Shown here: one piece after another, positions 37,101-43,919 of the stretch | Position numbering within the stretch: the first letter of the stretch is position 1 | Layout: each line of letters starts with the position of its first letter | Source: Betaproteobacteria bacterium Ga0077532 | GTDB lineage: Bacteria > Pseudomonadota > Gammaproteobacteria > Burkholderiales > Ga0077523 | Length of the DNA: 58,903 nt | Assembly (NCBI GenBank): GCA_001464895.1 | Contig: LNEE01000047.1 | Location: forward strand, 1-58,903 | Direction of reading: 5' to 3' | Notes under the pieces: generated by a model | Databases searched by the model: none | What the model saw: only the letters and a program-made list of their open reading frames with translations | Told to the model about the DNA's origin: nothing | Made by a program: the position numbers and the translations under genes

Positions 37101-37148
37101 GAACCACCGGTGCTGGCCATTGCCGCGGACATCGCCGCGGCCGCCTGA
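34143..37148 (+). CDS. soluble multi-PAS histidine kinase (HisKA_2 type)
   Basis: About 1001 residues with no membrane segment. Six successive PAS domains can be traced, each ending in a D(V/I)T-E or similar PAC motif: about 25-145, 146-275, 276-402, 403-528, 529-660 and 661-790. The kinase core follows: H-box VREVHHRIKNHLQGV near residue 800 and N-box ILNELMLNAAKHG near 900. This HisKA_2 core often pairs with ANTAR regulators, as in EutW/EutV, and the next gene is one. The start is uncertain; several GTG codons lie just upstream. Confidence 0.88.
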   Translation: MNEGKHELAACRSRIEALERETAEQRAMLDVAFRRNPTPMWIYDPETLRFLDMNEATLEHFGRSREELLAGTLADVRPPEEIPRLLARAAEAIPTWGRLNGPWYHRRKDGTVLVTETASHPVEFRGLRARFVIVHDVTERQRIREALSLSRHQMQTVLDSAPDLIARFDACQRFTYANAAWGHLLGIPPASMIGQRPSDLALPAAFAESLESRAAIELAHRSMQRFESAVPTPGHGEVMLDTRCVAVNGVDGEIDHVLTFSRDTTRKRRLEQALRESEERYRLAMEFGQVGRWECDIETNLVLWCDGCRRILGLPETNEDIPVTRFLDMVHPADRPAMEPVREAWRRGDPGAIECRIIRPDGSVRWIYERGMLETHADGRPKRLLGIIQDVTDRKHAEIALRESEERFRTLVELSSDYFWETDANLLFTAQSRACTSAAPFVPSLVGHPLWAPPDCHAADDALLTYHDQLERRAAFRDFLYEWQLPGGTRRTLLASGTPVFDTAGEFRGYRGVSRDITEVEKARIEVRDSEARLQRLAGSVREILWFADGAPFRIRFINAAFEQITGIPGERLYSEPEAWLECVHPDHREEIVAAQNWWVGRDVGHVFENEYRIVRPDGEHRWLRGRRVVSSKSADGRVELSGIIEDVTEQKRAEAALRRSEELFRRLAENVPEVFWVGTQDFSRVIYLSPAFETVTGVRREDIYGEALGWLRLVDQRDRAAMDRFLAEQRAGEPAQTEVRLVRPDGSERWVWVESFPFISSEGTTLVTGIAKDITERRLEQDRKLSEAVNQRDALVREVHHRIKNHLQGVVGLLRRHVGSTPPYGHVLDAAIAQVQSMAIVHGLQGQGALGSIGLTEMVPAIARHVSSLTGVTMDLEAPPTGGSPLRVAEGEAVGVALILNELMLNAAKHGTKAGEPGWMRVSMHAERGGATVRIVNPGRLPPDFEFPRRGLGTGLGLMRALAPTKGFGVAFQQQTNTVSVVVTLEPPVLAIAADIAAAA

Positions 37149-37219
37149 CCCTGGGGAGACTCCCCAGGCTTGCAACCCGGGGCCACGGCCCCATCTACGC
37201 TTCAACACACGGAGAACCG

Positions 37220-37852
37220 ATGGAATCGACCGAACCCACACAACCCCGCCTTCTGCTCGTGGATGACGACCGGCTCGTGCTCGCCACCCTCTCGGAAGGT
37301 CTCCGCGACGCAGGCTACGAAGTGACCGCGGCCGCGTCCGCCGAACAAGCGATCTCCCGCATGCAGGACGGCGGCGTGGATCTCGCGATACTCGACGTGC
37401 GGATGCCCGGCATGGACGGTATTGCGTTGTCCGCGCTGATGCGGGAGCACAGCACGGTGCCGTTCATCTTCCTGTCGGCCCACGGCGATCTCGACATCGT
37501 GCGGCAGGCCGCGGGCAACGGCGCACTGGGCTTCCTTCTGAAACCGATCGACATCCCGCAGCTCGTGCCGTCCATCGAGGCAGCGCTTGCGCGCGGCGCG
37601 GAGATATCGCGGCTGAAGGATTCCGAACTTCGCCTGAACACCGCGCTGTCGACCGAGCAGAAGACGCGCATGGCCGTGGGCGTCCTGATGGAGCGTCGCC
37701 GACTGGACCGTCGCGCAGCCTTCGAGACCCTGCGCCGGATGGCACGGTCGCAACGCCGGAAGATCACGCTCGTGGCCGACGACATCGTCCGCGCCGTGGA
37801 GACACTCAACGGAACACCTCAGACATCGCACGACGAATCCGCGACCGTCTGA
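37220..37852 (+). CDS. response regulator with ANTAR RNA-binding output
   Basis: 210 residues. A full receiver domain has acidic residues in LLLVDDDRLV, the phospho-acceptor Asp59 (DLAILDVRMPGMDG) and the lysine of LLKPID. A linker leads to an ANTAR domain at about 145-200 (TEQKTRMAVGVLMERRRLDRRAAFETLRRMARSQ). Phosphorylation should let it bind paired hairpins and prevent termination. GGAGA precedes the ATG. It forms a pair with the upstream kinase; its RNA target is not evident in the window. Confidence 0.92.
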   Translation: MESTEPTQPRLLLVDDDRLVLATLSEGLRDAGYEVTAAASAEQAISRMQDGGVDLAILDVRMPGMDGIALSALMREHSTVPFIFLSAHGDLDIVRQAAGNGALGFLLKPIDIPQLVPSIEAALARGAEISRLKDSELRLNTALSTEQKTRMAVGVLMERRRLDRRAAFETLRRMARSQRRKITLVADDIVRAVETLNGTPQTSHDESATV

Positions 37853-38159
37853 GCGCTCGACGCCACGCCAAGCATGAGCAGCATGCTCTCCCAGCCGGCG
37901 CCACAACTTCCGACGGCGCATTCATGAAGCCCCGGAAAAGGTTCGTCGACCGCGCCGCATCCACCGATCACGATCGGGCGCCGCGCGGCAAGCCGACATG
38001 CCCAGCCATCGCCCCGGCCTGCAGGGCAGCAATGCCCACCGCCGCGGCAGATCCGCATCCCAGCTAGTCACCCTTTGTGCGAAGCCGCCACGATCCCGCG
38101 GCTTCACTCCCGCCCGGGCCGCCGTTGCAGCGGCCGCGCTGGACCCGCCCCATCCGGCT
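37853..38159. other. intergenic stretch with no recognised feature
   Basis: This space lies between the convergent ANTAR regulator and SPOR-domain genes. Open frames exist on both strands but have no ribosome binding site or recognisable composition. I saw no clear terminator or repeat. Confidence 0.5.
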
Positions 38160-38810
38160 TCACGGGCAGGCCGCTGCGCGCAGCTCCGTCCCCGGCCATC
38201 CGATCTTCAGTTCCGCCAATCGCTTCGTCTCGGTCTCGACGGGTTCCCGCACGTAGATCGCGTTGAGGCGCAGCGGATGCGGCCGTTGACCGACGACAGC
38301 CCGCGCCACGCGCCGGTTCTTCAACCCTTCGAGGAATCTCTGGGCGGCCTCTTCCGAACGGAAGATGCCGAGGGAAACCGCAAAGCGCATGTCCGAGTTG
38401 TCCTGCACGACGTACGTGTCGAGCACGCCCAACGCCGCGAGGCGGGCCACCTCGCGATCGGCCTGAAGACGGTTGGGGAGCGGCGGCACGTACACCCACC
38501 AGTTCGCCACGGCATTCACCGGGGCACTCGCGAGGCGGTCACCGAGACTCAACGAAGCGAGAGCGTCGCGGGCCCGCACGAGTTCCTCCTGCGAGAACGG
38601 CGCCCACTCCATGCACGCCTCCTCGGACGGTCCGGGCGCGGGCGGCGGCGCCTCCGGCTCGGGCTCACCGCGGACGATGCGGATACGATCGGCATTCGGC
38701 TGATCGGCCAGCCCCTGACGCTCGGCAGTCCGACCCTGCCGCTCCGACAGGAATCCGTAGCCGAAGAGCGCGAGATTCGCGACGATCAGGATGGACAGCA
38801 GGACCCTCAC
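38160..38810 (-). CDS. SPOR-domain membrane protein
   Basis: 216 residues from a GTG at 38810. One N-terminal membrane helix (LLSILIVANLALFGYGF) is followed by a proline-rich linker and a C-terminal SPOR-like domain from about residue 105 (NWWVYVPPLPNRLQADREVARLAALGV). SPOR domains bind peptidoglycan at division sites. It overlaps the coaX stop by four bases in the usual betaproteobacterial birA-coaX-SPOR order. Confidence 0.85.
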   Translation of the reverse strand: MRVLLSILIVANLALFGYGFLSERQGRTAERQGLADQPNADRIRIVRGEPEPEAPPPAPGPSEEACMEWAPFSQEELVRARDALASLSLGDRLASAPVNAVANWWVYVPPLPNRLQADREVARLAALGVLDTYVVQDNSDMRFAVSLGIFRSEEAAQRFLEGLKNRRVARAVVGQRPHPLRLNAIYVREPVETETKRLAELKIGWPGTELRAAACP

Positions 38811-39577
38811 CGGAAAACCTCCGATACATCGGCGACCAGCAGGCCCTCGAGGACGAGATGCTCCACGCGGAGCGTGCCCTCGGGCATGCCCGGAACGAGC
38901 GTCGGCGCGGAGCCTCCTGAGAGCAGCACCCGCGCAGGCGCTCCTTCGCGCGCCGCGAGTCGCCCGACCATGCGCACAACGGCGCCGGCAGCGGCATCGA
39001 ACGCACCGGAGGTCATCGCGTCCGCGGTATTCCGCGGGAACTCGCTGACGCGCCCGGGGGCGGACTGCAGGCCTGCGGTTCGCTGCGCGAGCGCGTCGAG
39101 CATCACGCCGACGCCGGGCAGGATCAGCCCGCCGAGAAACTCTCCGGTCGAGGCCAGTGCGTCCACGGTGATGGCCGTGCCCGCATTGACCACGACCACC
39201 GGATCATCGGTGCGCGCCCGGGCACCCACCATCGCCGCCCATCGATCCGCACCGAGCTGGGTCGGTCGGTCGTACCGGTTGTAGACGCCGGCGCAACGCT
39301 CGGTCGAGGCGAACCACACGACATCGGTGGCGGTGTGGGCCGCGACGAGCGCCCCGATGCGCTCGCGCACCGCCGGGCCGGCAACGCTGCAGGCGAGGGT
39401 GCGGGTGCCCTGCAGCGGGGGGAGATCACCCCACTGGGCGGCCAGGGCGTCGGGATCCTGCGTGGGCACGGCGCCGCTGGCCACGAAGACGCCATCGTTC
39501 ACGAACGCCCATTTCACGCGCGTGTTGCCGGCATCGAGAACGAGGCGTGCGCCGACCTTCGGAAGTCCGTCACGCAT
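38807..39577 (-). CDS. coaX: type III pantothenate kinase
   Basis: 256 residues of the ASKHA fold. Motifs are LDAGNTRVKWAF, GADRWAAMVGAR, VNAGTAITVDAL and GGLILPGVGVMLDAL. It phosphorylates pantothenate in coenzyme A synthesis. It overlaps birA by eight bases and is followed by the SPOR gene. Confidence 0.95.
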   Translation of the reverse strand: MRDGLPKVGARLVLDAGNTRVKWAFVNDGVFVASGAVPTQDPDALAAQWGDLPPLQGTRTLACSVAGPAVRERIGALVAAHTATDVVWFASTERCAGVYNRYDRPTQLGADRWAAMVGARARTDDPVVVVNAGTAITVDALASTGEFLGGLILPGVGVMLDALAQRTAGLQSAPGRVSEFPRNTADAMTSGAFDAAAGAVVRMVGRLAAREGAPARVLLSGGSAPTLVPGMPEGTLRVEHLVLEGLLVADVSEVFR

Positions 39578-40571
39578 CGCGGCCCACCGTCGCCGTGCCG
39601 CTCGATGCCCGCACGCTCACCTCGCCGCCATGGAAACGCCGGGAGCCGGTGTCCGTGTCGACGAGCAGCGCGCCATCCGCTGCCGTCCCCGTGACGCGGC
39701 CCTCCACGCGGCTGCCATCGGGCAGGCTCACGACGACATCGCGATCCTGCAGGACATGCCAGCGATCGAACTCGTCGGAAACCGCGGCGAATCCACCGAC
39801 GAGGAACGCGTCGATCGCACTGGCCAGCTCGGTCAGGACGGCGGCGAGCAACGCATTGCGATCCTCGGAGCCCCCGGTTCCCGCGATGTCGGCCACGGGC
39901 TGATCGACCGCCGCCGGAATGTCGGCTGCGAGCCGCACGTTGAACCCGATGCCGATGACCACCGCGGACGGGCCGAGCGCGTCTCCCTGCAGTTCGATGA
40001 GGATGCCGGCCAGCTTGCGGCCGTCGCACAGGAGGTCGTTCGGCCACTTCACGCCCACCCCCTGCACGCCACGGGCCGAGAGCGCCTTTGCGCACGCCAG
40101 TCCGACGACGAGGCTGAGTCCCGAGAGCGATGCCGGCCCCTCGTCGAAGCGCCACAGGAGAGAGAACGTGAGCGCGCCGCCGAGTCCCGAGAGCCACGTG
40201 CGGCCACGCCGCCCGCGACCACCCGTCTGCAACTCGGCCGCCACCATGGATCCCGACGCCGCTCCGGCCACGGCACGCTCGAGCATCACCGTGTTGGTGG
40301 ACGACACTTCGTCCTGGATGTCCACGTGGAAGCGCGCGGCGTGAACACCGAGCGCGGACCCGATCGCGGCGGCATCGAGCCACACGGGCGGATGTGGCAG
40401 GCGGTAACCCTGGCCGCGCACCTTCTCGACCGGAAGGCCGAGCTGCTGCACCTCCTGCATCACGTTCCAGACAGTGGCGCGGGTGACCCCGAGCCGTTGC
40501 GCGATCTCCTCGCCGGAGCGGAAGGTGTCGCCGCCGAGGAGGCGAAGCGTGGGAAGTAGATGTTGGTTCAC
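39570..40571 (-). CDS. birA: biotin-protein ligase and biotin repressor BirA
   Basis: About 333 residues. An N-terminal helix-turn-helix (SGEEIAQRLGVTRATVWNVM) precedes the ligase domain with GGRGRRGRTWLS (biotinyl-AMP binding) and VGVKWPNDLLCDGRKLAGIL. The C-terminal domain follows at about 280. The GTG at 40571 gives the expected N terminus; ATG 40595 is possible, and neither has a good ribosome binding site. The intact HTH suggests it also represses biotin genes. Confidence 0.92.
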   Translation of the reverse strand: MNQHLLPTLRLLGGDTFRSGEEIAQRLGVTRATVWNVMQEVQQLGLPVEKVRGQGYRLPHPPVWLDAAAIGSALGVHAARFHVDIQDEVSSTNTVMLERAVAGAASGSMVAAELQTGGRGRRGRTWLSGLGGALTFSLLWRFDEGPASLSGLSLVVGLACAKALSARGVQGVGVKWPNDLLCDGRKLAGILIELQGDALGPSAVVIGIGFNVRLAADIPAAVDQPVADIAGTGGSEDRNALLAAVLTELASAIDAFLVGGFAAVSDEFDRWHVLQDRDVVVSLPDGSRVEGRVTGTAADGALLVDTDTGSRRFHGGEVSVRASSGTATVGRDA

Positions 40572-40648
40572 GGCGCGAAGGATAGCGCACGGCATCGCGC
40601 AGACATCACCCCGGGTGATCCGCGCGTGCACGGCGCAATACGCGCCAC

Positions 40649-40662
40649 TTGACTTGCATCAA
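40649..40662 (+). promoter_or_regulatory. Anr/FNR box upstream of the universal stress gene
   Basis: TTGAC-TTGC-ATCAA matches the FNR/Anr consensus TTGAT-N4-ATCAA at nine of ten positions. It lies about 73 bases before the start codon, a distance that suits activation at low oxygen. Confidence 0.7.
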
Positions 40663-40734
40663 CACGGCGGACCACGCTCGCGCGAGACTTGCGTTCATCG
40701 CATTCGAGCCCCCGACTTTCGAGGAGACACACAC

Positions 40735-41178
40735 ATGTACAAGCGCATCCTGATCCCCGTCGATGGCTCTCCGCTGTCGAAGAAGGCCATCCGCGAAGGC
40801 GTGAAGCTCGCCGCGACGTGTGGCGCCAAGGTGACAGGCTTCTACGCACCGCCCGAGTACGAGGTGCTGGTGTACGGCGAATACATCCCGCCGGACCTCA
40901 TGGCCCGCGACGAGTACGAGGCGCGCACGGAACGCAATGCCACGAAGATCCTTGCCGCCGTCAAGAAGGAGGCCGACGCCGCCGGTGTCGAGTGCGAGAC
41001 CCACTACGAGGAATGCCGGATGCCCTGGGAAGGCATCGTCGAGGTCGCCCGCAAGCGTCGCTGCGATCTGATCGTCATGGCATCCCATGGACGCAAGGGA
41101 TTGGCGGGCGTACTGTTGGGCAGCGAGACCACGAAGGTCCTCACGCATACCAAGATACCGGTGCTCGTGTGCCGGTAA
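40735..41178 (+). CDS. universal stress protein, UspA family
   Basis: 147 residues. It begins YKRILIPVDGSPLSKKAI and ends with the ATP-binding-type segment MASHGRKGLAGVLLGSETTKVL, followed by IPVLVCR. GAGGAGA precedes the ATG. The Anr/FNR box upstream points to induction under oxygen limitation, common for this family in proteobacteria. Confidence 0.93.
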   Translation: MYKRILIPVDGSPLSKKAIREGVKLAATCGAKVTGFYAPPEYEVLVYGEYIPPDLMARDEYEARTERNATKILAAVKKEADAAGVECETHYEECRMPWEGIVEVARKRRCDLIVMASHGRKGLAGVLLGSETTKVLTHTKIPVLVCR

Positions 41179-41183
41179 TCCCC

Positions 41184-41231
41184 GCCCGGCGTACCGGGCT
41201 AAGCTGGGTCACCCGTCAAGGGTGACCCAGC
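41184..41231. terminator. hairpins between convergent usp and lrp genes
   Basis: GCCCGG-CGTA-CCGGGC at 41184-41199 is followed by GCTGGGTCACCC / GGGTGACCCAGC at 41203-41231, a perfect 12-bp stem with a five-base loop. The T-run is weak (accattt). The site sits just after the usp stop, where a two-way terminator is expected. Confidence 0.55.
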
Positions 41232-41369
41232 ACCATTTCCACGGGTCGTCCCGTCAGGAATGACCCGGCATCGTTTCTCCGGGTCATCTGCCGAGGGTGC
41301 GCCCGCACCAGATCCCCGCATGCCATCGGCGCGCGCAAAGCGTCGGACGAAGCCATCCCGCCTCCGGCC

Positions 41370-41909
41370 TCAGCGCGCCTTCCCGGCCTTCGCGACCTTG
41401 GCTGGCGCCCTCGGCTTCCGAGGCGCCTTGGCTGCCTCGGCAGGCTCGGCGGCGGACAGCGGGATCTCGCTCGACTTGAGCGTCCGCAGCACGAAGCTCG
41501 ATTTGCTGTGGCGGATGCCCCGGATGCGGTAGAGCTTCTCGCGCAGCAGCCGCTCGTAGTCGCGGGTGTCGCGCACGGCGATCCGGATCAGGTAGTCGTA
41601 GTCGCCCGAGATCAGCGTCGCCTCCAGCACCTCCGGGATCTCCTCCAGCATGCGACCGAACGCGTAGATCGTCTCGTCGCTGTGGCTCTCCAGCGTCACC
41701 TGGACGATGACGGTCTCGCTGAAGCCGAGGGCCGACGGATCGATGCGCACCGTGTAGCCGAGGATGACGCCGTCGGCCTCCATGCGCTTGATGCGGTTCC
41801 AGCACGGCGTGGTCGACAAACCCACGGCCGCACTGATCTCGCCCAGGCTCGCGCGGGCGTCGCGCTGCAGCTCGCGGAGGATCGCGAGATCGAATTTATC
41901 GAGCGCCAT
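41370..41909 (-). CDS. Lrp/AsnC-family regulator with a basic tail
   Basis: 179 residues. The helix-turn-helix (LGEISAAVGLSTTPCWNRIKRM) precedes the RAM ligand-binding domain (EVLEATLISGDYDYLIRIAV). The last 30 residues are rich in Ala, Lys and Pro (AAKAPRKPRAPAKVAKAGKA), like histone H1-type tails and unusual for Lrp. It is divergent from the acetolactate-synthase-like gene. ATG 41909 is preferred over 41957 because family members start near MALDKFDLAIL. Confidence 0.9.
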   Translation of the reverse strand: MALDKFDLAILRELQRDARASLGEISAAVGLSTTPCWNRIKRMEADGVILGYTVRIDPSALGFSETVIVQVTLESHSDETIYAFGRMLEEIPEVLEATLISGDYDYLIRIAVRDTRDYERLLREKLYRIRGIRHSKSSFVLRTLKSSEIPLSAAEPAEAAKAPRKPRAPAKVAKAGKAR

Positions 41910-41960
41910 TCTTCCGAACCCCTCCGAAACGAAAAATCCTCCCGAATTATCGCCCAACGA

Positions 41961-41986
41961 GCAGAAAATTCGGGCGCCTTTTCTGC
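41961..41986. promoter_or_regulatory. candidate operator between the lrp-type gene and ilvB-like gene
   Basis: GCAGAAAA (41961-41968) and TTTTCTGC (41979-41986) form an 8-bp inverted repeat with a 10-base spacer in an otherwise AT-richer divergent intergenic region. The position fits a binding site for the adjacent Lrp-type regulator. No clear -35/-10 pair was assigned. Confidence 0.5.
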
Positions 41987-42010
41987 CCTCCGACGCCTAA
42001 GCTCTCTCCC

Positions 42011-43792
42011 ATGAACGCCACCACCCGATCCGAATTTCTGGAAGCGCCCGTCGCGTCGACCCAGCCCGTCGACCGTAACGGGGCGCGTGTGCTCATCGAT
42101 ACGCTCGTGGAGTTGGGCGTCGAGGTGATTTTCGGCTATCCGGGTGGCGCGATCCTGCCGGTGTACGACGCGCTGCACGGCGAATCCCGCCTGCGCCACG
42201 TGCTGGTCCGGCACGAGCAGGCCGCGGTCCATGCCGCCGAGGGCTACGCCCGCAGCACCGGCCGTCCCGGCGTCGTGCTCGTGACCTCGGGCCCTGGCGT
42301 CAGCAACACGATCACCGGTCTGCTCGACGCCATGTGCGACTCCGTGCCCGTGATCTGCATCAGCGGGCAGGTCGCGACGACCCTCATCGGCACCGAGGCG
42401 TTCCAGGAATGCGACGCGCTCGGCATCTCCCGCCCCGTGACCAAGTGGAACGCCCAGATGCGCCGCGTGGCCGATGTGGCGTCGACCGTGCGCAAGGCCT
42501 TCGCAGTGGCGACGGGCGGTCGCCCGGGCCCTGTGCTGCTCGACTTCCCGAAGGACATCCAACTCGCGGCCACGGGCGCCCAGCCCGCCCTCGCCGTTAC
42601 GAAGTCCGTCGTGCCGATCTTCCCGCCCGCCCCCGTCGCCCAACTCGTCGACGCCGTCGAGCGCCTGCGGCGCGCCAAGCGTCCGGTGTTCTACGGCGGC
42701 GGCGGTCTCGTCAACTCCGGTCCGGCGGCCTGCGAGGCCTTCACGAAGCTCGTGCGCATGACCGGCGCGCCGTGCACGCTCACCCTCATGGGTCTCGGCG
42801 CCTTCCCCGCGTCCGACCCGCAATTCCTCGGCATGCTCGGCATGCACGGCACGCTCGAAGCGAACCTTGCGATGCACGAGTCCGATCTCGTGGTCTGCGT
42901 GGGCGCGCGCTTCGACGACCGCGTCACCTCCAAGCTTTCCGAGTTCTGCCCGCACGCAGCCACCATCCACGTGGACATCGACGCCACGTCCATCGGGCGC
43001 CTAGTGCCGGTCGATGTTCCACTGCTCGGCGACTGCGGCGATGTCCTGGTGCGGCTGCTCGAAACCGTCGGCGACACGCCGTTCGACACGGAACGCCTCG
43101 CCCCCTGGTGGACGATGATCGAAGCGTGGCGCGCACGCGACAGCCTGGGCTTCACCGACCGGTCCGACGCGATCCTGCCGCAGCGCCTGATGCGCACGGT
43201 GCGCGCCGCCCTCGATGGCCAGGACGCCATCGTCTCCACCGATGTCGGCCAGCACCAGATGTGGGCCGCGCAGCACCTCGCTTTCGAAGCCCCGGGTCGC
43301 TGGCTCACGTCGGGCGGTGCCGGCACGATGGGCTACGGCCTGCCCGCCGCCATCGGCGCGCAGGTGGCGCATCCGGACGCGAAGGTCGTCTGCATGAGCG
43401 GCGACGCCTCGGTGCTCATGAACCTCCAGGAACTCTCCACGGCCATGCAGCACCGCACCCCGGTGAAGCTGATCGTGGTCAACAACGGTCGCATGGGCAT
43501 GGTCCGGCAGTGGCAGGACCTCATACATGAAGGCCGCCAGAGCCACAGCTGGACCGAGGCGCTGCCCGACTTCGTCGCCGTGGCCCTGGGCTTCGGCTGG
43601 AAGGCCCGGCGCGTGGAATCCCCGGCGGAACTCGAAGCCGCGGTTGCCGAATGCATCGCCTCCGAGGGTCCGTTCCTGCTTGACGTCGTCGTGCCATCAC
43701 AGGAAAACTGCTTCCCGATGATCCCGCCGGGCCGCGGTCACCACGAGTTGGTGCTGAACGAACAGGAATATCGCGCCCTGCCGATTCTCTGA
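42011..43792 (+). CDS. acetolactate synthase large-subunit-like enzyme
   Basis: 593 residues, a thiamine-diphosphate enzyme. Motifs: VIFGYPGGAILPVYDAL, the catalytic Glu in VRHEQAAVHAAEGYAR, GTEAFQECDALGISRPVTKW, and the ThDP/Mg motif MSGDASVLMNLQELSTA with VNNGRMGMVRQWQ. It ends ENCFPMIPPGRGHHELVL. It looks like IlvB, but no small subunit (ilvN) or ilvC follows. It could be an isozyme or act on another 2-oxo acid with the next gene. Confidence 0.88.
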   Translation: MNATTRSEFLEAPVASTQPVDRNGARVLIDTLVELGVEVIFGYPGGAILPVYDALHGESRLRHVLVRHEQAAVHAAEGYARSTGRPGVVLVTSGPGVSNTITGLLDAMCDSVPVICISGQVATTLIGTEAFQECDALGISRPVTKWNAQMRRVADVASTVRKAFAVATGGRPGPVLLDFPKDIQLAATGAQPALAVTKSVVPIFPPAPVAQLVDAVERLRRAKRPVFYGGGGLVNSGPAACEAFTKLVRMTGAPCTLTLMGLGAFPASDPQFLGMLGMHGTLEANLAMHESDLVVCVGARFDDRVTSKLSEFCPHAATIHVDIDATSIGRLVPVDVPLLGDCGDVLVRLLETVGDTPFDTERLAPWWTMIEAWRARDSLGFTDRSDAILPQRLMRTVRAALDGQDAIVSTDVGQHQMWAAQHLAFEAPGRWLTSGGAGTMGYGLPAAIGAQVAHPDAKVVCMSGDASVLMNLQELSTAMQHRTPVKLIVVNNGRMGMVRQWQDLIHEGRQSHSWTEALPDFVAVALGFGWKARRVESPAELEAAVAECIASEGPFLLDVVVPSQENCFPMIPPGRGHHELVLNEQEYRALPIL

Positions 43793-43919
43793 TCGCTGTT
43801 TCGCCCGTCCGTCCGCCCTCCCTGAATCCGCGACGCAGGCCACCCGCCTGCCGTCGCAACAGCGGTCGCCGCCCTACCCGGGCCACGCGGCTGCCCGTCG
43901 AATCCCACAGGAGCCCGAC

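Noticed and set aside
37819..38058. Small frame in the gap after the ANTAR regulator
   Set aside because: No ribosome binding site, unnatural composition, and overlap with the regulator end.
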